Positions 17,940-24,809 of a stretch of 64,000 nucleotides of DNA are shown here, in pieces. Under the pieces are notes generated by a model. It had not been told where the DNA came from. It saw only the letters and a list, made by a program, of their open reading frames with translations, and ran no database searches. The position numbers and the translations under genes were made by a program. This stretch comes from Hyphomicrobiales bacterium (GTDB lineage: Bacteria; Pseudomonadota; Alphaproteobacteria; Rhizobiales; Rhizobiaceae), in contig UCKS01000017.1 in assembly GCA_900473045.1 (NCBI GenBank), forward strand, positions 62,001-126,000, written 5' to 3'. Position 1 is the stretch's first letter, and the number at the start of each line of letters is the position of its first letter.

Positions 17940-18267
17940 GACGACGCTTGAGCCCGGCAACATCGTCCCGTTTTTCTATCTGTGGAGACGCCAGGCGGCG
18001 GGCGGCAAAGGGTCAGGCGGTAAGGCGTGACTGGCCTGTGTCGTTGTGGGCAACGTCGCCATACCAAACGCTGTGGTCCTGTTCCCGATCACGTCGGAAT
18101 TGCCTGCACCGGATCGGCTGTCGCTCGCCATTACCAAAATGGAGTGTCGATGTGCCGGGTTGGATTCCCCCTGCTGGATCATTCTCGATGAATTAATCGC
18201 GGAGCTTGACAAGACATTCGATTTTGAACCGACCACGCCGCCTGGTAGTTTCAGCCAGGCTTCCTGA
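17935..18267 (+). pseudogene. PemK/MazF-like toxin gene with an in-frame stop
   Basis: The frame one base ahead of the antitoxin reads LEPGNIVPFFYLWRRQ, then after a TGA at 18028-18030 continues LACVVVGN, VVLFPITSELPAPDRLSLAI, AGLDSPCWIILDE and FDFEPTTPPGSFSQA. That is a typical rhizobial PemK/MazF-like protein with an in-frame stop, probably from CGA changed to TGA. No good start codon is visible either. Expected active residues near the start are retained but separated from the body, so the toxin is presumably inactive unless the downstream GTG at 18046 restarts translation. Confidence 0.6.
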
Positions 18268-18702
18268 AAACCATCGCTCTGACTGTCAAGCAAGCGGCTG
18301 TAGCTCGAAGCCTCTCGGCTATCACACGCTTCTAGGATCGTTTCAGCCTTGAGACGGGGAGGGGGCGATAGGCCGGCTCCCCATCGCAACGCATCTTCGC
18401 CTCCATCGGCCATTGTGTTTCCTTCCAACTGGCGAGCCACCCCCACTGCGGTCTCGATGGGGCATGTCTGACCGAAGACCACCTCACGCTGTTCGGCTCG
18501 ATCGATCTCCGCAACGGCCGGCTCGTTTTCTTCCCCTGGCCGCTCACGCGCCCATTCCTCGCGAGGCAAGAAAAGCCTCGGCCCATGGCCGTCCTCCACT
18601 TCGTTGCGGCCTTGTCAGGTGCGGACCGATCGTCCCCGGTCTGATCGACAGCCATCGAGATCGCGATGGGCGCGGTCCGAGCAACTGGAAAGGAATTCGA
18701 CA
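18268..18702. other. Intergenic leader with no gene
   Basis: Contains the second copy of the leader repeat (18583-18611) and a small hairpin (GAGGC...GCCTC near 18563-18578). No coding frame carries a recognisable motif. Confidence 0.5.
18583..18611 (+). repeat. Leader repeat, copy 2 (near-copy of 16385-16414)
   Basis: See copy 1. Shares CCGTCCTCCACT and the following CGTT.CGGCC; lies in the leader of the DUF736 gene. Confidence 0.5.
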
Positions 18703-19014
18703 ATGGCAACCATCGGCTCTTTCACCGCTTCCGAAAACGGCTTCTCCGGCACCATCAAGACCCTTAACCTCAACGTCAAGGCCAAGATCGTCCGGGTCGA
18801 ACGCTCCTCTGATGACGCTCCCGACTTCCGGGTCCTGGCCGGCAATGTTGAGTTTGGCGCCGGATGGCAGAAGCAGGCACGCGAAACCGAGCGCGACTAC
18901 ATCTCGGTCAAGCTCGACGACCCGAGCTTCCCCGCTCCGATCTACGCGACGCTCACCGAGGTCCAGGGCCAGGAAGGCCTGCAACTCATCTGGTCGCGTA
19001 GCACCCGCCGATAG
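18703..19014 (+). CDS. DUF736 family protein
   Basis: 103 residues starting [20 protein letters not shown], with [12 protein letters not shown] and the C-terminal LIWSRSTRR, the DUF736 pattern. These small beta-rich proteins are very common on rhizobial and agrobacterial plasmids beside ArdC-like and DUF1173 genes; function unknown, possibly single-stranded DNA binding. ATG 18703 follows AAAGGAATTC. A bidirectional terminator separates it from the convergent HU gene. Confidence 0.88.
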   Translation: MATIGSFTASENGFSGTIKTLNLNVKAKIVRVERSSDDAPDFRVLAGNVEFGAGWQKQARETERDYISVKLDDPSFPAPIYATLTEVQGQEGLQLIWSRSTRR

Positions 19015-19023
19015 GCAAAAGCC

Positions 19024-19054
19024 AAGAGCCCCGCCCGGATTGGGCGGGGCTCTT
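19024..19054. terminator. Bidirectional intrinsic terminator
   Basis: Perfect 13-bp stem AAGAGCCCCGCCC / GGGCGGGGCTCTT around a five-base loop, with A/T at both ends, between the convergent DUF736 and HU genes. Confidence 0.85.
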
Positions 19055-19060
19055 TCCATG

Positions 19061-19339
19061 TCACTTGTTAAGCGCATCCTTTAGCGCCTTGGCTGGCGTG
19101 AACGCCAGCTTTTTCGAAGCGGCGATTTTCATCGCCTCGCCCGTCGCTGGATTGCGACCTTCGCGCTCTGGCGTATCCTTGATCTTGAACTTGCCAAAGC
19201 CCGGCAACGAGGTTTCGTTACCGGCAATTGCTGCGTCCGTGATCGCCGCGATCACTGCCTCGACGACAGCCTTGCCCTGGACCTTGCTCAGGCCATGCTC
19301 ATTGGCGATCTTGTCTGCAATCTCATTCGTGGTGGTCAT
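19061..19339 (-). CDS. HU/IHF-family histone-like DNA-binding protein
   Basis: 92 residues from MTTTNEIADKIA. It has the HU dimer fold signatures: SLPGFGKFKI and the arm region REGRNPATGEAMKIAASKKL (the prokaryotic DNA-bending signature), then FTPAKALKDALNK. A plasmid-borne nucleoid protein that could help replication, partition or site-specific recombination. A run of eight A residues lies just upstream of the start. Coordinates of the start may be off by one base. Confidence 0.92.
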   Translation of the reverse strand: MTTTNEIADKIANEHGLSKVQGKAVVEAVIAAITDAAIAGNETSLPGFGKFKIKDTPEREGRNPATGEAMKIAASKKLAFTPAKALKDALNK

Positions 19340-19578
19340 CGTTGCCGCTCCCTTTTTTTTAAACAATACTGATAGCACTGACAGCCAATCGGCACCCTGT
19401 CATCGCGACGGCCTCGCTAGCTGCGTTGCTTTTGCCGATTTTCCACAGCTTGTGCGAGGGCGGTACCCCCTTTTTCGCATTTGGGCGACCAGTTCCAGAA
19501 ACAGGCCGGCGGCCTGGCTCTCATCCTCGATCACATGGATCTTCTGCTGGCCGCGAGTGCCAATGTATTCCGGTGTGG

Positions 19579-20781
19579 CTAAGCGTCGGGCAAAGCCGGC
19601 ATGTCGCCTTCCGCGACGCGCCAGATCCACGGCTCGACGTCGGGACGTGCCGCGATCATCTCTGCTAGGGACTGTTCGAATGTCTCGTCGGCGTCCGACG
19701 GTACGATATAGAGCGCTGCTGGTAACGGACGACGGTGCGGCAATGTCGCAGCAGCCAGCGGCTGTGTGGATGACAGATTGAAGCGGAGGCCCTTGACGCT
19801 TTTCGAACTTTGCCGGGCCAGCCGTTCGACCAGTCTCTCCTCGTAGGCATTCTCAATCGGCAGCCATTGTTCTGTTGAAAGCATCAGCGCTATCTCGTTT
19901 ATCGACACAAGACCTGACTGTGTCAGACCGAAGGTCGCAATGGCGATCAGGTGTGCTTTCTCGTTTGCGGCCCACAATTCCAGTTCCGAAGCGTAGCGCG
20001 AATGGAGCCGCCGCCACGCAATGTCTTCCAGCATCAATGGGAAACCCGGCATATGTTTAACGACGATACGCTGGCCGCAGCGCGCGGATTCGAATGTCTT
20101 GATCTCGCCGATCAGCAGCATCAGGTTTCGCGGCCCTGATACGGGTGCGCGAATGTCAGCCAATGCCTGCGCTCGTCGTTGCTCGATCGCCGCCTTGTCC
20201 TCGAGGCGAAAGTTTTCCGGGACAAACAGCCGCTCTGCGAGTGCCGTGCCCTTAACGGTCATTGTTGCGGCCGCGTCGATCAGATGGCTGCGAACCTGAA
20301 ACCAATGACGTTTGCCTACCCAGTGCGCAGTCCATTCGGTCAATCCCCCTTGATGCCAAAGGTAATGAAGGAGCGCGAGCAAGGACATTTTGCGGATTTC
20401 GTTTTTGACCGGACCTTCGCTCTGGACGACGGCGCATGTGCTTTTCTGCGCCCCACGCTTCGACAGTGAGAAATCAAGCTTGAGCGCCGCCATTCCGCTC
20501 GCCGGATCCAGTTGGATCGCGCCGCCGATCAATGGCCCGAGGCCTGACAACTCGTAGGGCGGTTCGTAGGACTGGCACCGAGGATCGTGGTTCCGACCTG
20601 ACAGCGGCATCCGCTTCGTGAAAAACTGATCGCCGACACGTGCAATGTACATGACCGCACCCTTCTCGCAGCAGAGGCAGACCGGTCGTTGGCGGGTGCG
20701 ATGGGCTTCCGCCAACGCCGCGTCAAAACCCGCGTCGTCCTCTTCTACAATCGCCTGGCCGATCCAATAGCGTCTTGTCAC
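19579..20781 (-). CDS. DUF1173 family plasmid protein
   Basis: 400 residues from GTG 20781, which follows AGGAGG at a ten-base spacing; a longer frame reaches 21000 but its extra N-terminus is not family-like. It opens with RRYWIGQAIVEEDD and RPVCLCCEKGAVMYIARVG, a cysteine cluster of DUF1173, and ends PWIWRVAEGDMPALP. Further cysteines (HDPRCQSYEPP) may bind metal. Found on many rhizobial plasmids next to DUF736 and ArdC-like genes; function unknown, a DNA-related role is presumed from context. Confidence 0.8.
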   Translation of the reverse strand: MTRRYWIGQAIVEEDDAGFDAALAEAHRTRQRPVCLCCEKGAVMYIARVGDQFFTKRMPLSGRNHDPRCQSYEPPYELSGLGPLIGGAIQLDPASGMAALKLDFSLSKRGAQKSTCAVVQSEGPVKNEIRKMSLLALLHYLWHQGGLTEWTAHWVGKRHWFQVRSHLIDAAATMTVKGTALAERLFVPENFRLEDKAAIEQRRAQALADIRAPVSGPRNLMLLIGEIKTFESARCGQRIVVKHMPGFPLMLEDIAWRRLHSRYASELELWAANEKAHLIAIATFGLTQSGLVSINEIALMLSTEQWLPIENAYEERLVERLARQSSKSVKGLRFNLSSTQPLAAATLPHRRPLPAALYIVPSDADETFEQSLAEMIAARPDVEPWIWRVAEGDMPALPDA

Positions 20782-21051
20782 CGCTCGTCTTCCTCCTGTC
20801 CCACTCTCATTTGCCGCGCGGTCGCATGGTGCCACAAGAGAAATCACCCCTGTCTGCTGAGATGGCCGAGTGTGGCGCAAGGACAATGCCGCCTCAAGGT
20901 CGCGCGGCCCCTCCAATTTTGCCTCCGCCTCGCTCCGACAAAATCGGTTCCTCCGCGCGCCGGCTCCGCCGGTCGTGTTCCACGAACCCTGACCCGTCAT
21001 TCTCCTTGCGCCGCGTCGAATTCAGCTTTCACAAACGTCAAGGAGACGAAG

Positions 21052-21195
21052 ATGACGATCGAACAGCACATCGAAGAATTGCGTGCCGAGCTTCGCAACG
21101 CCGGCGACCTGGAGGAACGTCGCCAAATCAAGGCGGAACTGGGCGCCGCCGTCGAAGAGCGCGACACCCTTCTTGAGAGTCTGCCGCCTGACTAG
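21052..21195 (+). CDS. Small coiled-coil hypothetical protein
   Basis: 47 residues, almost entirely charged helix (MTIEQHIEELRAELRNAG, EERRQIKAELGAAVEERD). ATG 21052 has AAGGAGACG just upstream, a strong ribosome site, and a terminator follows 20 bases after the stop, so this is very probably a real gene. Similar tiny helical proteins accompany DUF1173 genes. Function unknown. Confidence 0.7.
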   Translation: MTIEQHIEELRAELRNAGDLEERRQIKAELGAAVEERDTLLESLPPD

Positions 21196-21217
21196 GAGGC
21201 ACTTCTTTGACCCTTCA

Positions 21218-21248
21218 ATAACGCCGCCGGTTCGACCGGCGGCGTTAT
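21218..21248. terminator. Bidirectional intrinsic terminator
   Basis: Perfect 14-bp stem ATAACGCCGCCGGT / ACCGGCGGCGTTAT with a TCG loop, between the small coiled-coil gene and the convergent secreted-protein gene, whose stop codon lies in it. Confidence 0.8.
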
Positions 21249-21682
21249 CGTCGGTCGCCTGGCGCGCATATCAAAGGCCGCAACTCCTGCACGATGACCC
21301 CGCCCCCTGGCGAAACCATGGCACCCGTCCAGTTGTCGGAGAATGTGCCATCACCGTCGGCAGCTGAAAGCCAGATTACCTCATTTGTCGCCAGTTCGAC
21401 TTTTACCTCGATACCAATCGGACTGCCGGCTACCGTCTGGACATAGTGGCGTTTAATGGGATGATTTCTCCCCGCATGGTCGACCAGCGTGTTTTCCTTG
21501 TAATTCAGTTTCATCGCACCTTTATCCGCATGGGAGGCGCAGTCAGTCGATCGCTCGCAGCGTATCGCCGACGTGAACGTACATGTCCACTCCAGGCCGC
21601 TGCGCCACATGGGATTGTCCGCTGCGTTTGCGTTCGTTGTCGCAAATAGCAGAATGGCGATAAGCAGATGCTTTGAGATCAC
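21245..21682 (-). CDS. Secreted hypothetical protein
   Basis: 145 residues from GTG 21682, preceded by GGGAG at good spacing; other in-frame starts lie upstream. The N-terminus ISKHLLIAILLFATTNANA is a signal peptide with an AxA cleavage site. The mature part has four cysteines (WTCTF, RCER, DCASH, LICAPG) that could form disulfides in the periplasm, and a beta-rich pattern. No named domain recognised. Upstream lies one copy of the AACTATAATTA motif shared by the transfer genes, so it may be co-regulated with them. Confidence 0.6.
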   Translation of the reverse strand: MISKHLLIAILLFATTNANAADNPMWRSGLEWTCTFTSAIRCERSTDCASHADKGAMKLNYKENTLVDHAGRNHPIKRHYVQTVAGSPIGIEVKVELATNEVIWLSAADGDGTFSDNWTGAMVSPGGGVIVQELRPLICAPGDRR

Positions 21683-21738
21683 GGTCACTCCCATCACGTT
21701 CCGGATGCACGGCATCCGCAGCGAACTGATAACAGAAG

Positions 21739-21749
21739 TAATTATAGTT
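21739..21749 (-). promoter_or_regulatory. AACTATAATTA motif, site 1
   Basis: Reads AACTATAATTA on the minus strand, about 57 bases upstream of the secreted-protein start. Same motif as at 22055, 23986 and 24304. Confidence 0.45.
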
Positions 21750-21777
21750 AACCGCGAAGGCAAGGCTGGAAGTTCGC

Positions 21778-22050
21778 TCAGCCCACTTTGCCTTCGATTT
21801 TTTCACCCATCATCAGCGCTAGCAAGGGGATCTTCAGGTTGGTGCTAATTCGTGTGATGACCTGGAGCGACGGGTTCGCGGACCCGTCGAGAATTTGCAG
21901 GTAGTAAGGCGACGTTATCTCGCACAGGCTCGCCATTTCCTTTTTGTTGAGGCCGCGCTTCTCCCGCTCGCGCTCCATGGTCATGGCCATGTTTCGCAGG
22001 ATCATCGTCCCCAGGTCAGTATCGGTCTTCTTGCGCTTGCTCGTTGCCAT
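21778..22050 (-). CDS. XRE-family (Cro/CI-type) transcriptional regulator
   Basis: 90 residues. The helix-turn-helix is KRGLNKKEMASLCEI (helix 2) then SPYYLQILDGSANPSL (recognition helix and turn), followed by VITRISTNLKIPLLALM, which is the usual XRE pattern. No sensor domain is present. The gene sits in the middle of the transfer region. A TATAATTAA-containing sequence at 22055-22063 lies immediately before its start codon, as expected for autoregulation, and related sites lie ahead of the mobilisation genes. A plausible repressor of plasmid transfer (inference). Confidence 0.8.
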   Translation of the reverse strand: MATSKRKKTDTDLGTMILRNMAMTMEREREKRGLNKKEMASLCEITSPYYLQILDGSANPSLQVITRISTNLKIPLLALMMGEKIEGKVG

Positions 22051-22054
22051 GGGG

Positions 22055-22063
22055 TTAATTATA
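22055..22063 (-). promoter_or_regulatory. TATAATTAA motif, site 2
   Basis: Minus strand reads AATATAATTAA just 5-13 bases upstream of the XRE regulator start. Either an operator for autoregulation or the -10 element of a nearly leaderless promoter. Confidence 0.4.
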
Positions 22064-22100
22064 TTTAATTGTCCATTGTTTCATGTGAGAGGGTGCCCGT

Positions 22101-22613
22101 GTGGTCAAAGTCAACGGAATGAACGTCGTCATTGGAATTCTTCTGTCTGTATCGGCCACAGTGTTCGGTGCACCCGCAACGGCGAGCGACTGGGGATGCG
22201 AAGTGTTGCTGTGCGCAGCGTCGTCCAATCCCTCTTGGCGCGGTGTTGCTTCCTGCCATCCGCCGATGAAGCGGCTCATATCGGCGATGAAGAAGCCGGG
22301 CTTCGATTGGCCGGCCTGCCCGGCAGCTGGAACAGGTTCCCCCGGCTTTGAGCGTTATGCTGCATGCCCGAAAGGATATCAGGTGGGAGCTCGGCAGGAT
22401 AGGGAAGGCTTTGGCAGACAGGACAACCTCTGCATCAAGACAGTGAATATATGCCAGGGGAGGACGCACGGCTTCTATAACTCTGGTCGACAGCAAAGCT
22501 GCATACAAACGGTCTCCTTATCCCGACCGCTCAAGTCGGAGCCCTATTTCTTTGACATCAAGAATGAGACCTCAGGTCAAACCGAGCGGCATTGGTTCGA
22601 GCTCCATAAATAA
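22101..22613 (+). CDS. Secreted Cys-rich protein, TrbM/KikA-like
   Basis: 170 residues from GTG 22101 (ATG 22119 also possible). A signal peptide (VVIGILLSVSATVFGAPATA) is followed by SDWGCEVLLCAASSNP, then CHPPMKRLISAM, PACPAAG, YAACPKGY and more paired cysteines. The arrangement CEVLLC followed by a C.PPM helix resembles TrbM/KikA proteins of conjugative type IV secretion systems, which are exported and support mating. It is divergent from the XRE gene. The family call is from the cysteine pattern only, so function is tentative; export is well supported. Confidence 0.55.
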   Translation: MVKVNGMNVVIGILLSVSATVFGAPATASDWGCEVLLCAASSNPSWRGVASCHPPMKRLISAMKKPGFDWPACPAAGTGSPGFERYAACPKGYQVGARQDREGFGRQDNLCIKTVNICQGRTHGFYNSGRQQSCIQTVSLSRPLKSEPYFFDIKNETSGQTERHWFELHK

Positions 22614-22901
22614 ACACTTTTGATCGGTTAAGGAAGGTGTAAATCGATGCGACACGTTTATCGCCACATCATTGTCGGCCACGTTGGAAACGTCGTAAAA
22701 TGTGCTAAAGCTCAACATTGCCGCGAACCGCGAGCGACACGCTGTCGGAAAAGAAAATGGCCACCGATTAGCTACAGGTCACCATTCTTGACAGGAAGCA
22801 AAGCGCAGCGAGTTCGGCCTCGAGCCTATGCTGATGGCCGCGATCAGCGCGAACGCCGGGGATGAGAAGCGGAGCGCATGATGAGCCCCGCGTCCAAGTG
22901 C

Positions 22902-23282
22902 TCAGGAAATGTCGGGGATCCGATCCACTATCTTTTCGAGATAGTCGTCGATTGCTTCTTCGATATAGGCGTTGAACTTGCGGCGCTCTATCGCGGCAAG
23001 GATCTTTAGCGTCTTGTGAACGTCGGCGCGGATATGAATTCCTGTGGTCACTTTTTCTGTGTCTCGAAAGCGTTTGCCGGCGATCGGATCGCGGCTTTCG
23101 CCTTTGGCGACCATCTCGCGAAGTTGGGCACGGTCTACCGGCGGCTTCGACGTCGAGGCTCGATGGTCGTCCTCGGTTTGCAGAGGAGGGGAGGCGGTGT
23201 GCTTTTCCCGCACCGACGGCTTTTGCCGGTTGGTCGAAATCAGCCCGAGAACAAGGTTCTTGCTGTCTGGTCCATCGCTCAT
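22902..23282 (-). CDS. Small ribbon-helix-helix-like partner of the ParA/VirC1-like ATPase (VirC2-like position)
   Basis: 126 residues, starting with ATG 23282 that overlaps the ATPase stop by ATGA. The N-terminal 70 residues are polar and probably disordered. The C-terminal 55 (VTTGIHIRADVHKTLKILAA, then RRKFNAYIEEAIDDYLEKIV) look like a ribbon-helix-helix DNA-binding fold, as in ParB-like centromere proteins and in VirC2. It would bind DNA near the partition or transfer site while the ATPase recruits it. Plasmid partition is the alternative role. Confidence 0.65.
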   Translation of the reverse strand: MSDGPDSKNLVLGLISTNRQKPSVREKHTASPPLQTEDDHRASTSKPPVDRAQLREMVAKGESRDPIAGKRFRDTEKVTTGIHIRADVHKTLKILAAIERRKFNAYIEEAIDDYLEKIVDRIPDIS

Positions 23283-23962
23283 GCCTGAACTCCCTCGGCG
23301 GTGGATCTGTAAAGGGATAGGATCTCGCCAAGCAGCGTTTCCATCTCGGCAATGGCTTTCGGGTCGGGCGTTGCAACTGTCTGGAGCGTGCCGGCGGCGC
23401 CGATCGATTGATAGCAAGCGCGCCGGGCGATGGGCTGCGAGGCAAGCGCAACGCCGCTTTCCCGCAAGATTTCGCGAAGCGGTGCATGCGCCTTAGCCCG
23501 TCCGGTGACGAGATCGTGCTGGTTGATGACGATCAGAGCGGGAAGTTTGCGCTTTTGATCGTCTTCGACGACGGGGATGTGATTGAGCGCCAGTTGCATC
23601 CCGGCGACCACGTCGTCCTGGGTGGTCTGAAGGGGAATGAGGACGACGTCGGCACAATAGAGGCCCGCGAAGAGATTTTCATTCGTCGTCCCCTCGATGT
23701 CGACAAAGACAATCTTGCCCTCGCGCTGTCGATCCAACGCCATTTTGTAGATGCGATCTGGATCCAGGCAACTTTCTGCTTCCAGTCTGTCAGGCCAAAC
23801 GTCCATCTGTTTCGACATCGTCACCCACCGCATTGTGTTGGCACGGCTGTCGGCGTCGATGAGAAACACGTTGTTTCCGGCATGGGCGGCGGTTCCCGAT
23901 AGCGCCCGCACGAGCGTGGTTTTTCCGGTCCCGCCTTTTGGGTTTGCGATGGTGACAATCAT
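23279..23962 (-). CDS. ParA/MinD-superfamily ATPase, VirC1-like
   Basis: 227 residues from MIVTIANPKGGTGKTT: a deviant Walker A (KGGTGKTT) at residues 8-15. Later motifs are DADSRANTMRW (A') and VFVDIEGTTNENL (Walker B). This is the short ParA type without an N-terminal DNA-binding domain, as in VirC1 of Agrobacterium, which assembles relaxosomes at T-DNA borders and moves the DNA to the cell pole. Here it is divergent from the mobilisation genes across an oriT, and coupled to an RHH-like partner; both fit a VirC1/VirC2-type pair, although plasmid partition is also possible. ATG 23962 was preferred to an upstream start. Confidence 0.78.
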   Translation of the reverse strand: MIVTIANPKGGTGKTTLVRALSGTAAHAGNNVFLIDADSRANTMRWVTMSKQMDVWPDRLEAESCLDPDRIYKMALDRQREGKIVFVDIEGTTNENLFAGLYCADVVLIPLQTTQDDVVAGMQLALNHIPVVEDDQKRKLPALIVINQHDLVTGRAKAHAPLREILRESGVALASQPIARRACYQSIGAAGTLQTVATPDPKAIAEMETLLGEILSLYRSTAEGVQA

Positions 23963-23985
23963 GAAAGCTCCTTTCATTTCCAAAA

Positions 23986-23999
23986 GAAACTATAATTAA
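23986..23999 (+). promoter_or_regulatory. GAAACTATAATTAA motif, site 3
   Basis: A 14-base sequence repeated exactly at 24304-24317. This copy lies 24-37 bases upstream of the ParA/VirC1-like start (gene on minus strand). Confidence 0.55.
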
Positions 24000-24303
24000 C
24001 AGCGCCCAGCTTTTCTTGCAACGCTTCAGTTCCCCGTTGCTGATTGGCCGCTGATGATTGATGATCGACAATTGCCAGCTGTTCATCATCAACGGGCAGC
24101 GACCCATTGATGACTGCCCGTAACCAGTTGATGACGCGTTGTTTGATGATTAACAACGGTTATCTGATCATTGCCCGTGCACTAACGACCACTGCTTCAA
24201 TTAACAATGGGCAATTGCCCGCGTTTCGGTTACCCATTGTCGGTCGCCGTCCATAGACGGCATGTGCGTCTCACCTGCGAGTGTGAGTTGACAGTGCAGA
24301 GTG

Positions 24304-24317
24304 GAAACTATAATTAA
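24304..24317 (+). promoter_or_regulatory. GAAACTATAATTAA motif, site 4
   Basis: Identical to site 3. It contains TATAAT and lies 15 bases after a TTGACA at 24288-24293, so it may double as the -10 element of the mobC-relaxase promoter, with the repressor site overlapping it. Confidence 0.5.
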
Positions 24318-24324
24318 TTCTCTG

Positions 24325-24355
24325 TGGCAGGATAGTCAAGTTTGTGGTACAAACT
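24325..24355. other. Candidate oriT nick site resembling a T-DNA border, with flanking inverted repeat
   Basis: TGGCAGGATA at 24325-24334 equals the first ten bases of Agrobacterium T-DNA border repeats; its complement TATCCTGCCA also matches the nick region of IncP-type oriTs (TATCCTG/C). By analogy, cleavage would be on the minus strand between the G and C (24327/24328). A 7-bp inverted repeat AGTTTGT-GGT-ACAAACT at 24339-24355 lies right beside it, as relaxosome binding sites do. The relaxase gene starts 470 bases away. Confidence 0.65.
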
Positions 24356-24440
24356 CGACGCCCCGCCGCCGGCGGTGCTGGTGTTCGCGCCGATGGCGCT
24401 CTGGGGCGCCTCCGGCACCAGTGGCAACGAAGAGGAAGCG

Positions 24441-24809
24441 ATGCGAAGCGAGGTGGTCAGGGTTCGTATGAAGCCGGAGGAGCGCGAGGCCCTTGCCGCG
24501 CTGTGCGGACAAAACCGCACCACAAGCGATGTCATCCGGCTGTTGATCCGCGATCAGGCCGGTCTTCCGCTGCCTGTCGGACCGATCGAAGCCGACCATC
24601 TGCGGGGCACGAATGAGGAATTGCGTCGGGTCGGCATCAATCTCAACCAGGCTGTGCGGGCCATGAACGAAGGCCGCGTCGGCTATGAACCGCATCTTGA
24701 TGCAGCGCTGCGGAAGCTTCTCGACGCTGTGTTTCGGCTGAGGGCCGATGTCGATTTGGTGCTTCGGATCAGCCGTCGTGACCCGAGAGGAGGCGCCCAT
24801 GGCCTATAA
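24441..24809 (+). CDS. mobC: MobC-like relaxosome accessory protein
   Basis: 122 residues from ATG 24441 (GAGGAAGCG upstream); the frame is open back to 24342, so a longer N-terminus is possible. It begins RSEVVRVRMKPEEREALAAL, a ribbon-helix-helix DNA-binding start, and has the MobC pattern LRGTNEELRRVGINLNQAVR. MobC proteins open oriT DNA for the relaxase. It overlaps the relaxase start by 11 bases, so the two are coupled. Confidence 0.82.
   Translation: MRSEVVRVRMKPEEREALAALCGQNRTTSDVIRLLIRDQAGLPLPVGPIEADHLRGTNEELRRVGINLNQAVRAMNEGRVGYEPHLDAALRKLLDAVFRLRADVDLVLRISRRDPRGGAHGL

Larger units (their letters stand above)
23963..24440. other. oriT region with AT-rich repeats
   Basis: The 478 bases between the divergent ATPase and mobC genes are markedly more AT-rich than their surroundings. 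They hold the paired GAAACTATAATTAA sites, several TTGATGA/TCATCAA repeats at 24050-24150, an inverted repeat ACGGGCAG / CTGCCCGT (24092-24099 / 24114-24121), the palindrome GGGCAATTGCCC (24209-24220) and the nick-site candidate at 24325. This is the layout of a transfer origin beside its relaxase genes. Confidence 0.7.

Noticed and set aside
23279..23962. Replication-partition locus (repABC-type) for this ATPase
   Set aside because: No repB, repC or replication origin follows; the RepA of repABC is larger. A VirC1-like or orphan partition role fits better.
24000..24240. CRISPR-like array in the AT-rich repeats of the oriT region
   Set aside because: The TTGATGA/TCATCAA repeats are short, in both orientations and irregularly spaced; no spacer pattern or cas gene.
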